NCBI RefSeq assembly: GCF_003086775.1
Contig: NZ_CP026001.1
Span: 2,630,407 to 2,694,406, forward strand
Reading direction: 5' to 3'
Source: Stenotrophomonas sp. ZAC14D1_NAIMI4_1
Lineage (GTDB): Bacteria > Pseudomonadota > Gammaproteobacteria > Xanthomonadales > Xanthomonadaceae
DNA: 64,000 nucleotides
Shown here: one piece after another, positions 49,858 through 58,042 of the stretch
Layout: each line of letters opens with the position of its first letter
Numbering within the stretch: the stretch's first letter is position 1
Position numbers and translations under genes: made by a program
Notes under the pieces: model-generated
Databases searched by the model: none
Seen by the model: only the letters and a program-made list of their open reading frames with translations
Told to the model about the DNA's origin: nothing

Positions 49858-52221
49858 TCAGCTGGAGCACCACTCGCATTCGCTGATGTCGATGTCGTTG
49901 GAGCGCACGTAGTAGGTGGTTTTCAGGCCCTCGCGCCACGCGCTCAGGTGCAGCTCCAGCAGCGTGCTGGCGCGGATGGTGCTGGGCACGTACAGGTTGA
50001 AGCTGATGGCCTGGTCGACGTGGCGCTGGCGGCGGGCGTTCTGCCGCACGCTGGCGAACTGGTCGACCTTGTAGGCACCCTTCTCGTAGTAGGGCCACGT
50101 TTCCAGCGACAACCCCGGTGCAGCCACGGGCCGGCGGAAGTCCTTCTTTTCCTCGTAGTAGAACGCGCTGTAGATCGGGTCGATCGACGCGGTGGATCCG
50201 GCGATCTGCGCGGTACTCATGTTCGGTGCCACTGCCAGCAGCCAGCCGTTGCGCAGGCCATGCGTGGCCACGTCGCGGGCCAGGCTGTCCCAGGCGGCGC
50301 CTTCGTAGCGGCGGTCACGGAAATAGGCACCGGTCTGCCAGTCGCTGCCAGCGAACATCGGGTAGCTGCCCTTTTCGCGGGCCAGCTGCAGGCTGGCCTG
50401 GATGGTCAGGAAGTTGATGCGCTCGAACAGCGTGTCCGACAGCGTCTCGGCCTCTGCCGTCTCCCACTGGATGCCCTGCTGCGCGAGCAGGTGATGCCAG
50501 CCGAAGGTGCCCAGCCCGATGGCGCGGTACTTGCGGTTGGTGATGGTGGCCTGCGGCACCGGCAGTGCATTGAGGTCGATGACGTTGTCGAGCATGCGCA
50601 CCTGGATGGGAATCAGGCGCTCCAGCACATCCTTGGCCAGCAGATCGTCCGGTGCGGTGATGGCCCGCCCGAGGTTGATCGAGGACAGGTTGCAGACCAC
50701 GAAATCGCCGGCACGCCGGGTGGTGACGATCTGGTCGCCGCTGACGATCTCCTGGATCATCCGCGTCGGGCTCATGTTCTGCAGGATCTCGGTGCACAGG
50801 TTGCTGGAATAGACCATGCCCGCGTGCTTGTTCGGGTTCTTGCGGTTCACTTCATCGCGGTAGAACAGGAACGGGTTGCCGGTCTCCAGCTGGCTCACCA
50901 TGACCCGCTTGAACAGATCGATGGCACGCACGGTACGGCGGCTGATGCGCTCGTCGCCCACCAGTTCGGCATAGCGGTCGCGGAAGCTGCCCGCACCCCG
51001 CGTCTCATCGTAGAAGTCCTGCAGGTACCAGCCCTTGGCCTGCTTCACCTCGTGCGGGTCGAACAGGTACCAATCGGCCCGACGCTCCACCGCCTCCATG
51101 AACAGATCGGGCACGCAGACCGCAGTGAACACATCATGCGCGCGCAGCCGCTGGTCGCCATTGTTCAGGCGCAGATCGAGGAAGGCCTCGATGTCGCGAT
51201 GCCAGATGTCCAGGTACACCGCCACCGCGCCCTTGCGCTGGCCCAGCTGGTCGACCGACACGGCGGTGTTGTTGAGCTGCTTGATCCACGGGACCACGCC
51301 GCCGGAGGAATTGGGCACGCCGCGGATCGGCGCGCCGCTGCTGCGCACATAGCCGAGGTAGGCACCCACGCCGCCACCGTGCTTGGACACCCGGGCGATA
51401 TCGGTGTTGGAGTCATAGATGCCCTGCAGGCTGTCATCCACTGTATCGATGAAGCAGCTGGACAGCTGCCCGCCGACCTTGCCGGCGTTGGCCAGGGTCG
51501 GCGTGGCCACCGTCATGTACAGGTTGGACAGCGCCCAGTAGGCCTCGCCCACCAGCTGCATGCGGCGCTCCCTGGGCTTCTCGTCCTGCATCAGGTACAG
51601 CGCGATGGTCAGCCAGCGCTCCTGCGGCAGTTCGTACACCTCGCGGCTGCGGTCGCTGGCCAGGTAGCGCGTGGCCAGCAGGTACAGGCCGTTGTAGGCG
51701 AACAGGCGGTCGCGCTCGGGCTCGATCATCTGGCCGGCCTGCTGCAGTTCGTCCTTCGAATAGCAGCGCAGGATGTCGTTGCTGTACACGCCGCGGTCGG
51801 CCAGGCTTTCCTGCAGGCCCACGTAGGAACCGTATTTCAGGCTGACATCGTAGAAGCGGTTGCGGCTGGCGCGCTTGTACAGCCGGCGCAGGTACAGCCG
51901 CGCGGCGAACTGCTCCCATTCCGGCGCCACCAGGTCCACGCGCGATTCGGCCTCGCGGATCAGCAGGTCCACCAGGTCATCGGCGCTGATGCTCGGCTTG
52001 CGCTCGACCATCGCCTGCACCACGCGGCGGTAGTCGCCCACGTCCAGCTGCGGGAACTCGGCATGCACGCTGTCGATGCTGCGCTGCAGGCGTCCGGCGT
52101 CGAACGGCAGCCGGCGGTTGCCCGCTTCCTTGCTGATCCAGGTCGGCACGTGCTCGCCCGCAGCGCGCAAAGCGTCGCCGGCGCCGGCCAGATCGGCCGT
52201 GCGGTAGGTGTTGTCGGTCAT
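49858..52221 (-). CDS. nrdA: Class I ribonucleoside-diphosphate reductase large subunit
   Basis: 787 residues. An ATP-cone-like allosteric segment spans about residues 25-110 (ISKEAGNRRLPFDAGRLQRS). The ten-strand barrel contains the active residues: GGQLSSCFI (redox Cys), SSNLCTEIL (thiyl-radical Cys with Asn and Glu), VVCNLSSINL (second redox Cys) and the Tyr pair in KTTYYVRS. The C-terminal CEWCSS is the redox-shuttling Cys pair. ATG at 52221 excludes a 66-residue extension. Two NrdR-like boxes lie 270 to 320 bases upstream. Confidence 0.95.
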   Translation of the reverse strand: MTDNTYRTADLAGAGDALRAAGEHVPTWISKEAGNRRLPFDAGRLQRSIDSVHAEFPQLDVGDYRRVVQAMVERKPSISADDLVDLLIREAESRVDLVAPEWEQFAARLYLRRLYKRASRNRFYDVSLKYGSYVGLQESLADRGVYSNDILRCYSKDELQQAGQMIEPERDRLFAYNGLYLLATRYLASDRSREVYELPQERWLTIALYLMQDEKPRERRMQLVGEAYWALSNLYMTVATPTLANAGKVGGQLSSCFIDTVDDSLQGIYDSNTDIARVSKHGGGVGAYLGYVRSSGAPIRGVPNSSGGVVPWIKQLNNTAVSVDQLGQRKGAVAVYLDIWHRDIEAFLDLRLNNGDQRLRAHDVFTAVCVPDLFMEAVERRADWYLFDPHEVKQAKGWYLQDFYDETRGAGSFRDRYAELVGDERISRRTVRAIDLFKRVMVSQLETGNPFLFYRDEVNRKNPNKHAGMVYSSNLCTEILQNMSPTRMIQEIVSGDQIVTTRRAGDFVVCNLSSINLGRAITAPDDLLAKDVLERLIPIQVRMLDNVIDLNALPVPQATITNRKYRAIGLGTFGWHHLLAQQGIQWETAEAETLSDTLFERINFLTIQASLQLAREKGSYPMFAGSDWQTGAYFRDRRYEGAAWDSLARDVATHGLRNGWLLAVAPNMSTAQIAGSTASIDPIYSAFYYEEKKDFRRPVAAPGLSLETWPYYEKGAYKVDQFASVRQNARRQRHVDQAISFNLYVPSTIRASTLLELHLSAWREGLKTTYYVRSNDIDISECEWCSS

Positions 52222-52653
52222 GGTGGTGGAACTCCAGGCTCGCACGCGCGGTGGCGTTCGATGCCATGGCGGCCCTGCACGCGATACCGGCGCACGGGGC
52301 GATCGGGGATGTATGCCAAAGCGCGGGAACACGAGGTCGTCGGCGATAGCCTGCGCCTGCGGCCGGTATCCGGGCCGTGGGGGCGACCTGTGTCCGCACG
52401 ATGGCGGCCGCGTCGACACGGCAAGCCTTCAGGGGCGGGCCGCGGGACGTTTGCTGCGTGTCCGGCGGCGGCGGCTGACCGGGGGTGACGGCCACAACAT
52501 AGTGGGGATGGATCGAACCGTCAACACAAGATGCGGTAATCACGACATGCCGCGACGATCCGTCGCAGGATGCCGTGTTGCACCACCGGCGCCTTGTCCA
52601 CGGCGCCGCCATCCCCAGTTGGTTACAACCTCCTTTTCAACCGGAAGTCCCCC
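52222..52653. promoter_or_regulatory. 432-base divergent region between nrdA and the quinone reductase gene
   Basis: No gene is supported. Half of it is a GC-rich untranslated leader of nrdA. The clearest element is a pair of NrdR-like boxes at 52492-52507 and 52524-52539. Nothing else distinctive was found on either strand; long ORFs cross it but are antisense shadows. Confidence 0.6.
52492..52539 (-). promoter_or_regulatory. Putative NrdR box pair
   Basis: Read on the minus strand: TTACCGCATCTTGTGT (52524-52539) and CCCCACTATGTTGTGG (52492-52507). Against ACACwATATATwGTGT they match at 10 and 11 of 16 positions, strongest in the GTG half, and start-to-start spacing is 32 bases as required for cooperative NrdR binding. 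Confidence 0.5.
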
Positions 52654-53631
52654 ATGCGTGCTGCCCAGTACACCGCCTTCGGCGATCCCGCCACCGTCCT
52701 TGCCATCGCCGATGTCGCCCTGCCCGAGCCTGGCCCCGGCGAGGTACGCATCCGCACCACGCTCGCCTCCATCCACAACCACGACCTGCTGACCGTGCGC
52801 GGCCTGTATGGCTACAAGCCGACCTTGCCGGCTGTAGGCGGCAGCGAAGCGCTGGGCGTGGTCGATGCCCTCGGCGAAGGCGTGCAGGGCCTGCAGGTCG
52901 GCCAGCGCGTCGCCGCTGCGTCGGTGCATGCCACCTGGGCCGAGGCGTTCATCGCGCCGGCGCGCATGGTCATCCCGATGCCGGACGCCATCGCCGATGA
53001 AACCGCGGCACAGTTGATCGCGATGCCGCTGAGCGCCCTGATGCTGCTGGAATTCCTGCACGTCGAGGCCGGCCAGTGGATCGTGCAGAACACCGCCAAC
53101 GGCGCCGTCGGCAAGTCGCTGGCGATGCTGGCGCGCGCACGCGGGGTCAACGTGGCCAACTTGGTGCGCAATGCCAAGGCGGTCGCGCAGCTGCAGGCGC
53201 TCGGCATCGACCACGTGTTCGATACGTCGCAGGACGGCTGGAAGGACCGCGTGCGCGAGGCCACGGGCGAAGCACAGGCAGCCGCTGCGGTCGATTCCAT
53301 CGGTGGCGATGCCAGCGCCGATCTGGTCGAGCTGCTCGGCCTGCACGGCACCCTGGTCTCGTTCGGGGTGATGAGTGGCGAGGCGATGCGCATCCCCGCC
53401 AGCGGCCTGATCTACAAGGAAGCCACGGTGAAGGGCTTCTGGGGCAGCAAGGTCAGCCAGGCGATGCCGGTGGAAGACAAGCGTCGGCTGGTGGGCGAAC
53501 TACTGCAGCGCGCGGCCAGCGGCGAGCTGACCCTGCCGGTGGACGGCATCTTCGCGCTGGATGACATCCAGGCCGCAGCCACTGCAAGCGCGCAGCCGGG
53601 GCGCGGCGGCAAGGTGCTGCTGCGGGTCTGA
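52654..53631 (+). CDS. Zinc-type alcohol dehydrogenase / NADPH:quinone oxidoreductase
   Basis: 325 residues of the medium-chain dehydrogenase family. The N-terminal domain GroES-like (MRAAQYTAFGDPATVLAIAD, then SIHNHDLLTVRGLYGYKPTL) is followed by a Rossmann domain (VQNTANGAVGKSLAMLARAR). The structural-zinc cysteine cluster is missing, as in quinone oxidoreductases such as QorA, so it likely needs no zinc. NADPH binding is suggested by NGAVGK. ATG at 52654 is chosen over a frame beginning at 52570. Substrate unknown. Confidence 0.87.
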   Translation: MRAAQYTAFGDPATVLAIADVALPEPGPGEVRIRTTLASIHNHDLLTVRGLYGYKPTLPAVGGSEALGVVDALGEGVQGLQVGQRVAAASVHATWAEAFIAPARMVIPMPDAIADETAAQLIAMPLSALMLLEFLHVEAGQWIVQNTANGAVGKSLAMLARARGVNVANLVRNAKAVAQLQALGIDHVFDTSQDGWKDRVREATGEAQAAAAVDSIGGDASADLVELLGLHGTLVSFGVMSGEAMRIPASGLIYKEATVKGFWGSKVSQAMPVEDKRRLVGELLQRAASGELTLPVDGIFALDDIQAAATASAQPGRGGKVLLRV

Positions 53632-53640
53632 TCACCGCAT

Positions 53641-53698
53641 GGTGGAGCCGAGCGTGGGCTCGGCTCTACACGGAGGTGCGGACCAACGGTCCGCACCC
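53641..53698. repeat. Two short palindromes after the quinone reductase gene
   Basis: GGAGCCGAGCGTGGGCTCGGC then TCTAC (SMAG-like, 53641-53669), and GTGCGGACCAACGGTCCGCAC (53675-53698), a variant of the palindrome at 45683. They separate convergent genes. Confidence 0.75.
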
Positions 53699-53703
53699 AC
53701 CCA

Positions 53704-55683
53704 TCAACGGCTCAGATGCAGGAACTGCAGGTGGCGTTCGTACTGGCTGATGATGTCGTTGATGATCTGCTTGCGGCTGTAGCCGACCAGGTCGTAGTCC
53801 TGGCTGCCTTCGAACAGATGCACTTCGGCGCGGTAGTAGCGCTGGTTGCGCAGCTGCTGGGCGGCGAAGGACGGGGTCAGGTAGCCGCTGAGGATCACCC
53901 GGTACAGGAAATCCTGCTGCTCGCCGTGGTTGACCGACAGTTCCATGTCGCCCGCCTCGAAGCGCGTGGCCACATCCCAGCCCTGCCCGCGCAGCTGCTC
54001 GGCCACCGCTTCCATCGCTGGCTTCACCGTATCGTCCATGAAGCGGTAGACCTGGTCGCGCACCGGGAAGTGCATGGCCTGGCTCAGGCGCTGGCGCCAG
54101 CCCTGGTGGTGGCGGTCATCGCCGATCAGCGGTGATGGCCGGAACTGCTGCGCGCGCTCGCGGTGCGATTCGTCACTGAAGGCGCGGGTCAGGCCCCACA
54201 TCATCAGCAGCAGCACCGCCGAGAACGGCAGCGAGGCCAGCACCACCGCCGATTTCAGCGCATCGATGCTGCCGGCCAGCAGCAGGCCTGCGGTGAGCAC
54301 CGCGATGACCGTGCCCCAGAACACGCGCAGCCAGCGCGGGCCGTCGTCCTCAGGCGCACCGCCGTGCGAGGACAGCGTGGACAGCACCACCGCGCCCGAA
54401 TCAGCCGAGGTCACGAAGAAGATGAAACTCACCAGCACGGTCACCGCGATCACCACCCGACTCCATGGGTAGCCATCCAGCAGCGCGTACAGCACCGTGG
54501 GCGGATCATCCACCGCCAGCTGTGCCAGCTGCTGCTGGCCATGGTGCAGCACCTGGTCCAGCGCACTGTTGCCGAAGATCGACAGCCACGCCAGGGTGAA
54601 ACCGAGCGGTATCAGCAGCACGCCGAACACGAATTCGCGGATGGTGCGGCCACGCGAGATGCGCGCGATGAACAGCCCCACGAACGGCGCCCAGCCGATC
54701 CACCAGGCCCAGTAGAACACCGTCCAGCCACCGAGCCACTGCGGGCGGCCGCCATAGGCATACACGTCGAAGCTCTTGCCGACCACGCTGCCCAGGTAAT
54801 CGCCCAGGTTCTGCATGAGCGTGCTGAGCAGGTACTGGGTGGGGCCGGCGCACAGCATGAACAGCACCAGCGCGATGGCCAGCAGCATGTTGATGTTGGC
54901 CATCCAGCGCACGCCCTTCTCCACCCCGGACACGGCCACCGCCACGGCGGCGCCCATCATGCTGGCCACCAGCAGGATCTGCACCAGGTTGGAGTGCGGC
55001 ACGTTGAACAGGTGGGTCAGGCCGGCGTTGAGGTGCAGCACGCCGAAACCCATGTCGGCACCGATGCCGAACACGGTGGCGACGATGCCCAGTGCATCCA
55101 CGGTGTAGCCGATGGGGCCGTTGATGCGCTTGCCGATGAGCGGGTACAGCGCCGAGCGCAGCGCCAGCGGCAGGTTGTGGCGGTAGGCGAAGTAGGCCAT
55201 CGCCATGGCCGCCAGCGCGAACACGCCCCAGCCATGCAGGCCCCAGTGCAGGAACAGCAGCTGCATGGCCTGCCGCGCGCCTGCCTCGCCAGCAGCGGCA
55301 TCGCCCTGCGGCGGCTGCAGGTAATGGGTGAGCGGCTCGGAAACGCAGAAGAAGAACAGGGTGATGCTGATGCCGGCGGCGAACAGCATGCCGGCCCACG
55401 AGAGATAGCTGAATTCCGGCTCGTCGTGGTCTGCGCCGAGCTTGATGCCGCCGTACTTGGACAGCGCCACGCCCACCACGAACACCAGGTACAGGGTCAT
55501 CGCCAGCAGGTAGTACCAACCGACGTTGAGTGCGGCCCAGTCCTGCGCCTTCAGCAGCAGGCGGCCGGCCCCCAGCGGGAACAGGCTGACGAACAGTGCG
55601 AAGGCAACGACAACGATCGCCGCGAAGGCGAAGACGGGCCGGAGAGTGCGCACCGGGGGGTGTTGAGGCTCCAGTGCTTCCAT
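53704..55683 (-). CDS. betT: BCCT-family choline/betaine transporter
   Basis: 659 residues, twelve predicted helices plus a 120-residue cytoplasmic C-terminal domain. FAAGISITLFFFCVSEPLTH and the Trp-rich segment VFYWAWWIGWAPFVGLFIAR are the BCCT signatures; the substrate box includes the expected Trp residues. The long C-terminal tail (about 540-659) resembles E. coli BetT, which uses it to sense osmotic stress. It imports choline or related betaines with proton or sodium. No bet genes are adjacent. Confidence 0.87.
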   Translation of the reverse strand: MEALEPQHPPVRTLRPVFAFAAIVVVAFALFVSLFPLGAGRLLLKAQDWAALNVGWYYLLAMTLYLVFVVGVALSKYGGIKLGADHDEPEFSYLSWAGMLFAAGISITLFFFCVSEPLTHYLQPPQGDAAAGEAGARQAMQLLFLHWGLHGWGVFALAAMAMAYFAYRHNLPLALRSALYPLIGKRINGPIGYTVDALGIVATVFGIGADMGFGVLHLNAGLTHLFNVPHSNLVQILLVASMMGAAVAVAVSGVEKGVRWMANINMLLAIALVLFMLCAGPTQYLLSTLMQNLGDYLGSVVGKSFDVYAYGGRPQWLGGWTVFYWAWWIGWAPFVGLFIARISRGRTIREFVFGVLLIPLGFTLAWLSIFGNSALDQVLHHGQQQLAQLAVDDPPTVLYALLDGYPWSRVVIAVTVLVSFIFFVTSADSGAVVLSTLSSHGGAPEDDGPRWLRVFWGTVIAVLTAGLLLAGSIDALKSAVVLASLPFSAVLLLMMWGLTRAFSDESHRERAQQFRPSPLIGDDRHHQGWRQRLSQAMHFPVRDQVYRFMDDTVKPAMEAVAEQLRGQGWDVATRFEAGDMELSVNHGEQQDFLYRVILSGYLTPSFAAQQLRNQRYYRAEVHLFEGSQDYDLVGYSRKQIINDIISQYERHLQFLHLSR

Positions 55684-55710
55684 CGGCAGCCATCTCCGGT
55701 CGATCAGGGA

Positions 55711-56199
55711 TTAGCCGACCGAGTCTGCGTGAACGGCAGTGGACGCAGGATGAAGTGCACGGTCGCGACGACAGCCCGCGGACAGGTGCGGCGTGCTATC
55801 ACGCGCGCGCCGCGCCACACAGCCCATCACGTGTACACCGCACAGCTTGTTGCCATCCGGATCGCGCAGGTAGGCCAGGTACAACTGGCGCCCCGCCTTG
55901 TGGCGCACACCGGCCGGCGCTTCGATGGCGCTGCCACCCTGGGCCACGCCGGCCTCCTGCCAGGCGTGCACCGCCTGCGGGGACTGCAGCGCGAAACCAA
56001 TGGTGCCGCCGTTGGCGTGGCAGGCCGGCTGGCCATCGATGGGCGGGGTGACGATGAACATCCGCCCCTCCTTGATGTAGACCAGCTTGCCGTCTTCGTC
56101 GGTCATGCCCGGGCGCCCGCCCATGGCGGCGAACAAGGCGTCGTAGAAGCGGCGCGAGACTGCAAGATCGTTGGAACCGACGGTGATGTGGCTGAACAT
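55711..56199 (-). CDS. VOC/glyoxalase-fold protein with unusual C-terminal tail
   Basis: 162 residues. The first 125 residues are a vicinal-oxygen-chelate domain: MFSHITVGSNDLAVSRRFYD, GTIGFALQSPQAVHAWQEAG and LAYLRDPDGNKLCGVHVMG; metal ligands include an early His and a later Glu or His. Members usually end near residue 125; here about 37 further residues follow, basic and without fold pattern, suggesting a lost stop codon. Function (glyoxalase, dioxygenase or resistance) cannot be told. Confidence 0.78.
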   Translation of the reverse strand: MFSHITVGSNDLAVSRRFYDALFAAMGGRPGMTDEDGKLVYIKEGRMFIVTPPIDGQPACHANGGTIGFALQSPQAVHAWQEAGVAQGGSAIEAPAGVRHKAGRQLYLAYLRDPDGNKLCGVHVMGCVARRARDSTPHLSAGCRRDRALHPASTAVHADSVG

Positions 56200-56266
56200 G
56201 GCGGGCACTCCATTGCGGGATGCCTGCAGTGTCGGCCACCCCACCGCGCGCCGCAATCGCCGCCGC

Positions 56267-56587
56267 TCAGGCGGTGCTGAGCAGCAGGACCGCAGCGGTG
56301 ACCAGGCCGATGCCTACCCAGCCGATGGGGCGCAGCCGGTTGCCGAACAGCAGGCGGCCGCAGGTGGCCGTGCCGATCACACCGATGGCGCCCCACAACG
56401 CATAGGCCGTGGCGAGGTCGATGTGGCGCACTGCCTGGCCCAGCATCGCGAAAGCGATCCAGACCAGCACGATGGCCCCGGCACCCCAGCGCCAGCGGCG
56501 GAAGCCATCGGATCGGGCCACCATCATGTTGGCGGCCACGTCGATCAGGGCCGAACAGATCACGAAAAACAGTGCGGTCATGTTCAT
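56267..56587 (-). CDS. mdtI: Small multidrug resistance subunit MdtI (polyamine exporter)
   Basis: 106 residues, four helices. ALIDVAANMMVARSDGFRRW and VRHIDLATAYALWGAIGVIG match E. coli MdtI, the partner of MdtJ in spermidine export. It carries a conserved acidic residue in helix 1 (Asp in ALIDVAAN). Overlaps mdtJ by four bases (ATGA). Confidence 0.9.
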   Translation of the reverse strand: MNMTALFFVICSALIDVAANMMVARSDGFRRWRWGAGAIVLVWIAFAMLGQAVRHIDLATAYALWGAIGVIGTATCGRLLFGNRLRPIGWVGIGLVTAAVLLLSTA

Positions 56588-56940
56588 GCGTGCGCCTCCC
56601 CCAGGGTGACGCAGACGATGCCGACCACCGCCAGCCCCAGGCCGGCCAGCTGCTGCAGCGACAGGTGCTCGCCGAACACCCACACACCGACCACGGTCAG
56701 CAGGGTCAGGCCCAGGCCTTCCCACACGGCATAGGCCACGCCCACCGCGATGCGGCGCACCGACAACGCCAGGAAGTAATACGACAGCGCCAGTGCGGCC
56801 GCCATCACCGCATAGCCGACCCAGCCGCCATCGCGGGCGGCGTGGGCCATGAACGACGTGCCGACCACTTCGGCGACGATTGCCACGGTCAGGCAGGCCC
56901 AGGCGACCATCGCGCCACGGGCAGGAACAATGCGGGACAT
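56584..56940 (-). CDS. mdtJ: Small multidrug resistance subunit MdtJ (polyamine exporter)
   Basis: 118 residues, four helices: LTVAIVAEVVGTSFMAHAAR contains the essential Glu of the SMR pump, and VGVAYAVWEGLGLTLLT resembles E. coli MdtJ closely. With MdtI it forms a heterodimer for spermidine and drug export. ATG at 56940 is chosen with GGAGT-like DNA upstream; the longer frame to 57045 lacks support. It diverges from a LysR gene with 157 bases between. Confidence 0.9.
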   Translation of the reverse strand: MSRIVPARGAMVAWACLTVAIVAEVVGTSFMAHAARDGGWVGYAVMAAALALSYYFLALSVRRIAVGVAYAVWEGLGLTLLTVVGVWVFGEHLSLQQLAGLGLAVVGIVCVTLGEAHA

Positions 56941-56974
56941 GGGGAACTCCTTGTGGCCGCGCCGGAGCCGGAGG

Positions 56975-56997
56975 GTAGATCCACGCCGTGCGTGGAA
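56975..56997 (+). repeat. Partial SMAG (ATCCACG subtype)
   Basis: GTAGATCCACGCCGTGCGTGG in the mdtJ-LysR divergent gap, with a base change in the arm. Confidence 0.75.
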
Positions 56998-57097
56998 GAG
57001 CGCTGCCTGCCACAGGAAGGCGGTGGGCACGGGAGGCAGTATCATCGCCTTTTACGTTGGCCCCAAGATGGATTCCATCGACAGGAGCGATGGATCG

Positions 57098-57949
57098 ATG
57101 CCCTACTCTCCCGAATCCCTGCAGGCCTTCGTCGAGGCCGCTGCACTTGGCTCGTTCTCCGCAGCGGCGCGGCGCCTGCGCAAGACCCAGTCCACCGTCA
57201 GCACCGCCATCGCCCACCTGGAAGCCGACCTGGGGGTGGCCCTGTTCGACCGCAGCGCGCGCTACCCGCAGCTGACCGAGGCCGGGCGCGAGGTGCTCGG
57301 CCACGCGCAGGAGATCCTTGCCGCCGACCAGCGCCTGCAGCAGTTGAGCGTACGCCTGGCCGCGCCCGTCGAGCCGCGGCTGACCGTGGTGTTCTCCGAT
57401 GTCTACCAGCTCGACCCGGCGCAACGCGTGCTGCAGCGTTTTGCTGAGGCGTTTCCCGAGGTGGAGCTGGAATGGCTGGATGCCGAAGGCCACGATGTGC
57501 TGGAGATCGTCACCAGCGCGCGCGCCGACCTGGGCCTGCTGCCACGACAGGACCGCTATCCCGATGCGCTGCTGGCGCAGCCGCTGGCCCACCACAGCGA
57601 GCTGGCGATCTACGTGGCCCTCGAGCATCCACTGGCACGGGCCGGCACGCGTGCTTCGCAGCAGCTGGCCCGGCACCGGCAGGTGCGGCTGAGCGCGCAG
57701 GCCGACCACGCACGCGCCGCCGCTGGCCGGGTGTGGACGGCTTCGGACTACCTGATGGTGATGGAGATGGCCGAGGACGGCATCGGCTGGGCTGAACTGC
57801 CACGGGCACTGGTGCAGCGCTATGACCGCGGGCGGCTGCTGGAGCTGCGCCTGCCCGGCTGGCCCCGGCGCATCCACAGCGACCTGGTGCGCCGCCGCGA
57901 CAGCCCGCCGGGGCCGGCCGCGTTGTGGTGGGCCGACGCATTGGGCTGA
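57098..57949 (+). CDS. LysR-family regulator, divergent from mdtJI
   Basis: 283 residues. MPYSPESLQAFVEAAALGSF and RLRKTQSTVSTAIAHLEADL form the DNA-binding domain; RLTVVFSDVYQLDPAQRVLQ begins the effector domain. GATGGATCG precedes the ATG at 57098, with AGGAG further upstream; ATG 57068 gives a ten-residue longer product. It faces away from mdtJI across 157 bases and may control polyamine or drug export; the ligand is unknown. Confidence 0.88.
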   Translation: MPYSPESLQAFVEAAALGSFSAAARRLRKTQSTVSTAIAHLEADLGVALFDRSARYPQLTEAGREVLGHAQEILAADQRLQQLSVRLAAPVEPRLTVVFSDVYQLDPAQRVLQRFAEAFPEVELEWLDAEGHDVLEIVTSARADLGLLPRQDRYPDALLAQPLAHHSELAIYVALEHPLARAGTRASQQLARHRQVRLSAQADHARAAAGRVWTASDYLMVMEMAEDGIGWAELPRALVQRYDRGRLLELRLPGWPRRIHSDLVRRRDSPPGPAALWWADALG

Positions 57950-57959
57950 TCGCGAGGAG

Positions 57960-58025
57960 GTAGTGCCGCGATTGCCGGCCAGCGGCCGGCACTACCCATC
58001 AGTAGATCCACGCCATGCGTGGATG
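57960..58025. repeat. Two SMAG repeats between a LysR gene and the M14 gene
   Basis: A degenerate GTAGTGCCGCGATTGCCGGCC with CCGGCACTAC (57960-57994) and GTAGATCCACGCCATGCGTG with GAT (58002-58025). They separate convergent genes. Confidence 0.85.
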
Positions 58026-58042
58026 CGAACGATTTCAACCGG

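Noticed and set aside
49789-52488. 899-residue plus-strand frame over nrdA
   Set aside because: Shadow of a highly conserved gene; would start in a SMAG repeat.
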